This document shows, piece by piece, positions 5,817 through 10,048 of a stretch of 10,048 bases of DNA. The translations under genes and the position numbers were made by a program. Within the stretch, counting starts at the first letter, position 1, and each line of letters starts with the position of its first letter. The notes beneath the pieces were generated by a model, which had not been told where the DNA came from, did not search any database, and worked only from the letters and a program-made list of their open reading frames with translations. Origin of the DNA: Planctomycetota bacterium (GTDB lineage: Bacteria; Planctomycetota; Phycisphaerae; UBA1845; Fen-1342); NCBI GenBank assembly GCA_030616465.1, contig JAUWXH010000028.1, positions 1-10,048 on the forward strand. Direction: 5' to 3'.

Positions 5817-6605
5817 ATGGAATCCGCAGATCAGAACCAGGCGACCAACGGCTCGCCGGAGCTCTGGTACGCCGGAGCAGTGATTGCGGAACCACGACCC
5901 AGCAAGACGCTTGCCAACGTAGCCCTTGGGCTCGGGCTCTGGGCCGCTGTCGGGCCGCTGCTGTTCGTGATTGAGTGGAACTCCTCACTCCATCTTGGGT
6001 TACCGTGCGCGATCGCCGGCGCAGGCTTCTACGTGGCGCCGTTCGGCATCATCGTGAGTGCTGTTGCACTGGTGCTGAGATCAAGAAGACCGCAGCGCGT
6101 TGGCGGTGGCCGGCGCGCCCTGGCCGGTCTGCTGATGTCGCTGATGGGCGTCGGCTGGTTCGGCCTCATCTGCTGGTCGCGTGCGGCGGTCTACGGACCG
6201 TGGGGCGCCCTCAGACAAATGGACGCACGTTCACGCCTGGAGGAGCTGGGGGGCACACTCGCCACATACGCCGGTGAGCACGGAGGGGGCTTCCCGCCGG
6301 AACTACAAGTTCTGGTCGACGTCCAACTCGCCGAACCGTATATGCTACGGCTCGCGTGTGTGGACACACCCAACGCCCTATTCGACTTCCATTATGTCAG
6401 TGGGTTGGATCAGTCATGTCCGACGGAGTGGATCGTGGTGTTCGCCGATTCGGATCTCTTCAACAACGAGGGCGGCGGGCTTCTCCATGTTGACGGCAGC
6501 GTACAGTTGCTCGATGAGCCGGAGTTCTCTGAGAGAATGGAGCGCTTAGTCAACGGATTCGAAGCCGAGCGCGGCCGTCCGCCGGAGATAATCGAGCCGC
6601 ACTGA
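5817..6605 (+). CDS. Three-helix membrane protein with pseudopilin-like C-terminal domain
   Basis: A 262-residue protein of uncertain function. Residues 1-30 are polar and probably cytoplasmic. Hydrophobic helices lie at about 33-53, 64-87 and 101-121, an arrangement resembling the DUF4190-type membrane unit. Residues 135-262 look like the globular part of type II secretion/type IV pseudopilin-like proteins common in planctomycetes: RLEELGGTLATYAGEHGGGF followed by PPELQVLVD, a short region holding paired cysteines (Cys181, Cys201), and GGGLLHVDGSVQLLDE (219-234), matching the familiar (H/F)-x-DG-x-V-x-(F/L) ending. No prepilin peptidase site is present, so it is unlikely to be processed as a pilin. 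The ATG at 5817 has GAGGG (5804-5808) 8 nt upstream. It probably shares a transcript with the upstream oligopeptidase gene, and its 3' end faces the antiporter gene. Confidence 0.82.
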   Translation: MESADQNQATNGSPELWYAGAVIAEPRPSKTLANVALGLGLWAAVGPLLFVIEWNSSLHLGLPCAIAGAGFYVAPFGIIVSAVALVLRSRRPQRVGGGRRALAGLLMSLMGVGWFGLICWSRAAVYGPWGALRQMDARSRLEELGGTLATYAGEHGGGFPPELQVLVDVQLAEPYMLRLACVDTPNALFDFHYVSGLDQSCPTEWIVVFADSDLFNNEGGGLLHVDGSVQLLDEPEFSERMERLVNGFEAERGRPPEIIEPH

Positions 6606-6761
6606 TCGGCGGCGCAGGGGCCAATCCACGCTTGACGACGAGACCGCCGGCTCGCCTTCCAGCGAGAAAACGCCAGCTACGCCCCGCCAGGAGACAAACT
6701 AGGACATTCCGTCCTTCGTGACCATCCGGACACCGCGGGCCGTCTGAATCTGCGACTGAGC
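6606..6761. other. Short convergent gap with small hairpins
   Basis: This 156-bp space lies between two convergent genes. It holds CTCGC-N6-GCGAG (6651-6666), AGGAC-ATTCC-GTCCT (6701-6715) and the palindrome CTGAGCTCAG (6756-6765), which overlaps the antiporter stop codon. Each stem is only 5 bp and none is followed by a T tract, so I do not call a terminator with confidence. Confidence 0.4.
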
Positions 6762-8576
6762 TCAGCGGACCGAGCCCGGATGGTGATCGTCGCGCTCGCG
6801 CTCGTTGACCAAGCTGATGAGCGTCTGGCCGGGCGCCGGCTCGATCGGCTGGTCGGCCGTGACGACGTTCAAAGCGCCTTTCTCAGTGATGACGAACAGG
6901 GGAATCGCCCCTTCGCCGTACATGGCGCGAAACGCCTGGTAGTCGAACGAATCGGTGAGCTTGGTGGCCTTGACGGTCGCGCCCGTGCCGAAGCGCTGCG
7001 CGAGCGTCGCGTAGGTAACCGCTTCCCCAAACAGCCGCCGCCCGTGTAGGTACTTGTGGCGCTCCTGCTTATGCGCCGGGTCTTTGCGCGGGGAAAGCTG
7101 AAAACACTGCGCCCGCCCGAACACCGGCCGGAAACGCTGCACCGCCAAGACGTTCACCCAGTCGTTGGGCGTGACCGCCAAGATGCGGCCGATGCCGCCC
7201 AGGTAGATTTCCTCGATGGCATACTCGGCCAGGATGCTGTCGGCGTAGGTTGGCAGGCCGGCCATGCGGGCGGCGGCGATGTTCTCCCGATTGCTATCCA
7301 CCAAGCAAACCGCGTACCCCTTATCCTTCAGCGCCGCCGCGACCGATCGCGCCCAGGCATGCGCACCCACAAACAACACACCCTGCGGGTTCGGGTCGGC
7401 CACGCCCAACCGGCGCGCCACCCACCCGGAAGTCAGCCCGTAGATCGCGACCGTCCCGATGATGGCGATGAAGGTGATGGACACGAGCAGGTGGGCGTCC
7501 TGATGACCGAGCTTTTCCAGGCGTAAAGCGAAGACCGAGCTGACCGCCGCCGCTACGACCCCGCGCGGTGCCACCCAGGCCAGGAAAACGCGTTCCTTGA
7601 AGGTCAACCGCGACCGGAGGGTGCAAGCGGCGACCGCCAGCGGTCGGGCGACAAGGACCAGCACGGCGACGAAGATGACTTCGGCGACGCCCACACGGGC
7701 CAGGTCAGCGCGTGGCAGCCGGGCCGCCAGCAAGATGAACAAACTGGCGATAAGCAGTACGCGCAGGTTCTCCTTGAATTCGACGATGTGGCGCACATCG
7801 ACAAACTTCTGGTTTGCCAGGGCGATCCCCATGACCGTCACCGCCAACAGGCCGGATTCCTGCTGAAAGTGGTTGGAAGCGGTGAACACGGCCAGCACCA
7901 GCATCAGCGAGGCGGCGTTCTGTAGGAAGTCCGGGATCGCGTGCCGGGCGAGCAGGAGTGTGAGCAGCGCGGCGGCCAGCAAGCCCAGCCCTCCGCCAAT
8001 GACCACCGTCCGCAGTACGGCCAGCGCGATGGACGTCGGCTGCACGCTGCCGCTGAGGATGACCTCGAAGACCAGCACGGCGAGCAGGGCGCCGATGGGG
8101 TCGATCACGATGCCTTCCCACCTGAGGATGGGCCCGGCGGTGCCGACGGGGCGAATGTGCCGAAGCAGCGGTCCGATCACGGTCGGTCCGGTCACGACCA
8201 GGATCGCCCCGAGCAGGATCGCCAGCTCGACCGGCAGGTCGAAGATCCAGTACGCGGCCAGCGCACCGACGCTCCACGTAATCAGGACTCCGAGCGAGAC
8301 GAGGTTTCGCACGATGCCGCCGACGGCCGGCAGGTCGGCGACGCGCAGGCTCAGCCCGCCTTCGAAGAGGATCAGCGCGACGCACATCGAGACGATCGGC
8401 AGCAGCAGGTCGCCGAACAGCTCCTTGGGATCGAGAAAGCCCGTGAACGGGCCCGCCACAAACCCCAGCAGCAGCAACAGCAGAATCGAGGGCAACCGCA
8501 GCCGCCAGGCGAGCCACTGCGCGGCCACACCGATGATGATGATCGCGGCGACTTGGACGACGATCGTCTCGGACAC
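6762..8576 (-). CDS. CPA1/NhaP-type cation:proton antiporter with TrkA-N (RCK) domain
   Basis: An inner-membrane antiporter exchanging Na+ or K+ for protons. Numbered from the GTG at 8576 it is 604 aa. Residues 5-385 carry about 12-13 hydrophobic helices with family landmarks: LFEGGLSLR (71-79), TGPTVIGPLLRHIRP (129-143), the ion-site helix WEGIVIDPIGA (153-163, essential Asp159) and the conserved Arg338 in APRGVVAAA. A cytoplasmic Rossmann-like TrkA-N/RCK domain follows (about 399-490: FVGAHAWAR, acidic Asp427 closing the second strand). A C-terminal segment follows to 604, suggesting ligand gating. GTG 8576 is preferred because GGGAG lies 6 nt upstream and the protein then begins directly with the first helix; a GTG at 8624 would add 16 non-conserved-looking residues. 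The PEP/pyruvate-binding gene lies upstream on the same strand, 280 bp away, so a separate promoter is likely. Confidence 0.93.
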   Translation of the reverse strand: MSETIVVQVAAIIIIGVAAQWLAWRLRLPSILLLLLLGFVAGPFTGFLDPKELFGDLLLPIVSMCVALILFEGGLSLRVADLPAVGGIVRNLVSLGVLITWSVGALAAYWIFDLPVELAILLGAILVVTGPTVIGPLLRHIRPVGTAGPILRWEGIVIDPIGALLAVLVFEVILSGSVQPTSIALAVLRTVVIGGGLGLLAAALLTLLLARHAIPDFLQNAASLMLVLAVFTASNHFQQESGLLAVTVMGIALANQKFVDVRHIVEFKENLRVLLIASLFILLAARLPRADLARVGVAEVIFVAVLVLVARPLAVAACTLRSRLTFKERVFLAWVAPRGVVAAAVSSVFALRLEKLGHQDAHLLVSITFIAIIGTVAIYGLTSGWVARRLGVADPNPQGVLFVGAHAWARSVAAALKDKGYAVCLVDSNRENIAAARMAGLPTYADSILAEYAIEEIYLGGIGRILAVTPNDWVNVLAVQRFRPVFGRAQCFQLSPRKDPAHKQERHKYLHGRRLFGEAVTYATLAQRFGTGATVKATKLTDSFDYQAFRAMYGEGAIPLFVITEKGALNVVTADQPIEPAPGQTLISLVNERERDDHHPGSVR

Positions 8577-8856
8577 GCATCGCTCCCGGGCGTTGCCGCG
8601 GACCCCAGCGTAAGCGGCCGGCACCGCGCGACGGTCACCGCGTGCAATCCGGATCTACCTGCCGGGACTGTACGTCAGACGTGCTGTACTGGCTACCGGC
8701 CTCGCGACCATCCGGCGGGTGATTCCACAGGATCTGCGTACGCAGTGAATTCGCGCACAGAGCAATGCTCCGCGCGTCCATCAGGCCGGGCGCCGCGCCG
8801 GCGTGTCCAGTCCGGCACAGCACGCGCCTTGCGCGAAGGCTACGGCGCGCGGGGCG
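8577..8856. other. Intergenic region upstream of the antiporter gene
   Basis: A 280-bp gap between two minus-strand genes that should hold the antiporter promoter, but I find no convincing -35/-10 pair. GCCTT-GCGCG-AAGGC (8826-8840) lies just past the upstream gene's stop codon and could be a weak terminator stem without a T tract. The palindrome at 8734-8745 is listed separately. Open frames here have no ribosome binding site or recognisable sequence. Confidence 0.45.
8734..8745. promoter_or_regulatory. Perfect 12-bp palindrome upstream of the antiporter gene
   Basis: CTGCGTACGCAG is identical on both strands and lies about 160 bp upstream of the antiporter start. It could be a dimeric regulator site. 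It is the only copy in the window and may be chance in GC-rich DNA. Confidence 0.25.
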
Positions 8857-10048
8857 CTACTGCGGAGCGCTGCGGGCTGACCACTTGAGCACCGCGGCCC
8901 GCGAGGTCCGCCCGTCGATCCGCGCTTCCAGTGGGAGCTCGAGGCGCACGTGCCGGACGAACTCGGCCTCGCTTTCGACAGGCTGCTCGCCCAGCCAGTC
9001 CCAATCGACAAACCCATGATCAGGGCCCGGCCGAACGGTCAGGTACGCGACACCGAACGAAGTCAGGTTGTGGAAGAAATGGCTGCCTTGTGAAGGGTCA
9101 ACACTGAAGTCTTCGAGGCTGGTCTCGACGATGATCCGGGCGGCGGAGATCTGTCCCCAGTTGACCGGGATCCCCAGCCAGGCGTCTGCCGATCCCCAGC
9201 GCCCGGGACCGATCAGCAGGTAGCCTCGATCGGCAGCCCGCAGCGTTTCGTTGAACGTCCCCACCTCACGCGCGATGGACCGTGTCTTGGCGGTGTTGAA
9301 GCGGTCCGGTTTGACGTAGACGATATCGCGGATCCCATCGACGAGCCCGTTGCCCATAGCCCGGGGGCTGTAGCACACCAAATACTCGGGCGGCAACCCA
9401 TCGATCGCCACCGGCTCGGCATCCTGTCCAGCCCCATAGGGTCGAATCTGGAGGATGGCAAACTCGCGCGGGCCGGCGTTGAGGTTCGCCGCGAACTCGA
9501 TCTCGACCGGGCCGCCCATCCCCTGCCGGCCCAGCTCGACCACGCGCCGAAGGATATCCGCGAGCGGGAAGAGATCCGATTTCAGGATGTGCGCGAACGT
9601 GACCACGCGCACGCCGGGCCGCTGAATCCCGTCGTAAAACGCCTTGTTCTCGATAGACCAGACCGAGCCGACCGGAGCCAGGGTCCCGTGGCTTTCCGCC
9701 GCGTCCAGGTCGAGCCGCACCACGATCCCCTCGTCCTCCGCGGAGGGGCCGATCTCGGAGTGGCCCAGATCGATGGCATAGAACCCGCGCTGCGACTGAT
9801 TGATGAACTTCTCGCCCAACGCCAACTGCGGCAGCACCTGCGGGTTCGCCGGACAGAACCGCAGGGCCTCGCCGCCCTCCACCACCAGCTTGCCCAGGCC
9901 CAGCGCGACGCACGCCACCCCTTCCTCGGGTTTCATGTGCCCGAACGGGTAGAAATTGTAGGAGCGCACCACGCCGGCGCAGCTCGGATAGAAGTGGTGC
10001 TCATGCCGGCTGCCCACGAGCTGCTGCAGGATCACGCCCATCTTCTGC
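8857..10048 (-). CDS. PEP/pyruvate-binding domain protein (PPDK_N-like), C-terminal part; start outside window
   Basis: This is the last 397 residues of a larger protein running off the right edge; the frame continues through 10048 (Gln-Lys precede Met 10041), so that Met is internal. The sequence resembles the ATP-grasp-like PEP/pyruvate-binding domain of pyruvate phosphate dikinase and PEP synthase. This belongs to the large stand-alone proteins found in planctomycetes and Bacteroidetes, not to classical PpsA. Conserved blocks are QQLVGSRHEHHFYPSCAGV, SYNFYPFGHM, EEGVACVALGLGKLVVEGG, RFCPANPQVLP, EIEFAANL and, near the end, GPGRWGSADAWLGIPVNW (around 9160-9213) and GSHFFHNLTSFGVAY. No C-terminal PEP-utilising swivelling His domain follows before the TAG at 8857, so phosphotransfer to pyruvate by the usual three-domain mechanism is doubtful. 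The substrate is unknown. Confidence 0.82.
   Translation of the reverse strand, partial: QKMGVILQQLVGSRHEHHFYPSCAGVVRSYNFYPFGHMKPEEGVACVALGLGKLVVEGGEALRFCPANPQVLPQLALGEKFINQSQRGFYAIDLGHSEIGPSAEDEGIVVRLDLDAAESHGTLAPVGSVWSIENKAFYDGIQRPGVRVVTFAHILKSDLFPLADILRRVVELGRQGMGGPVEIEFAANLNAGPREFAILQIRPYGAGQDAEPVAIDGLPPEYLVCYSPRAMGNGLVDGIRDIVYVKPDRFNTAKTRSIAREVGTFNETLRAADRGYLLIGPGRWGSADAWLGIPVNWGQISAARIIVETSLEDFSVDPSQGSHFFHNLTSFGVAYLTVRPGPDHGFVDWDWLGEQPVESEAEFVRHVRLELPLEARIDGRTSRAAVLKWSARSAPQ

Noticed and set aside
6651..6715. Two small hairpins between the convergent genes as terminators
   Set aside because: Stems are only 5 bp and there is no T tract on either strand.
8577..8624. GTG at 8624 as the antiporter start
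   Set aside because: The extra 16 residues are polar and not family-like, and GTG 8576 has GGGAG 6 nt upstream.
7705..8888. Long open frames on both strands overlapping the 5' half of the antiporter gene
   Set aside because: They translate to Arg/Gln/Asp-rich, low-complexity proteins and overlap a clear multi-helix antiporter; they are frame shadows.
1..10048. CRISPR array, tRNA or rRNA gene, transposase, toxin-antitoxin or phage defence genes
   Set aside because: Looked for on both strands; no regularly spaced repeats, cloverleaf-like segments or matching proteins were seen.

Overview
This is a GC-rich window (well over half G+C by eye) that most likely comes from a planctomycete or a close PVC-group bacterium. 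No 16S or other phylogenetic marker is present, so this is inference from gene content. The pointers are a class II aldolase with the type of C-terminal tail seen on aldolases of planctomycetal bacterial microcompartments (BMCs), its DeoR-type regulator, and a membrane protein ending in a pseudopilin-like segment with an HVDGSV motif. Also suggestive are an exported prolyl oligopeptidase and a large PEP/pyruvate-binding protein. The window is mostly ordinary dense bacterial coding sequence and contains no rRNA, tRNA, CRISPR array, transposase gene or prophage gene that I can see.

Layout: (1) 57-836 (+) is a predicted lipoprotein of unknown function. (2) 837-1161 is a convergent gap with a strong GC hairpin that probably ends the operon on the opposite strand. 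(3) 2817 to 1162 (-) is a two-gene operon: a DeoR-family regulator, then a fuculose/rhamnulose-phosphate-type class II aldolase whose tail is a flexible linker plus an amphipathic helix, the hallmark of a BMC encapsulation peptide. A good sigma-70-like promoter lies at 2885-2913. (4) 2941-3126 is a 186-bp nested inverted repeat resembling a miniature inverted-repeat element, followed by about 490 bp with no convincing gene. (5) 3618-5777 (+) is an exported prolyl oligopeptidase. (6) 5817-6605 (+) is a three-helix membrane protein with a pseudopilin-like C-terminal domain, 39 bp behind it. (7) 8576 to 6762 (-) is a CPA1/NhaP-type cation:proton antiporter fused to a TrkA-N (RCK) domain. (8) 10048 to 8857 (-) is the C-terminal part of a PEP/pyruvate-binding (PPDK_N-like) protein whose start lies outside the window.

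How the genes fit together: only the DeoR-aldolase pair forms an obvious functional unit. It probably represents controlled cleavage of a 6-deoxy-ketose phosphate to dihydroxyacetone phosphate and L-lactaldehyde, and the aldolase appears addressed to a microcompartment lumen. No shell protein, aldehyde dehydrogenase or PduL-type phosphotransacylase gene is in the window, so the compartment itself must be encoded elsewhere if it exists. The other genes look like unrelated housekeeping or envelope functions.
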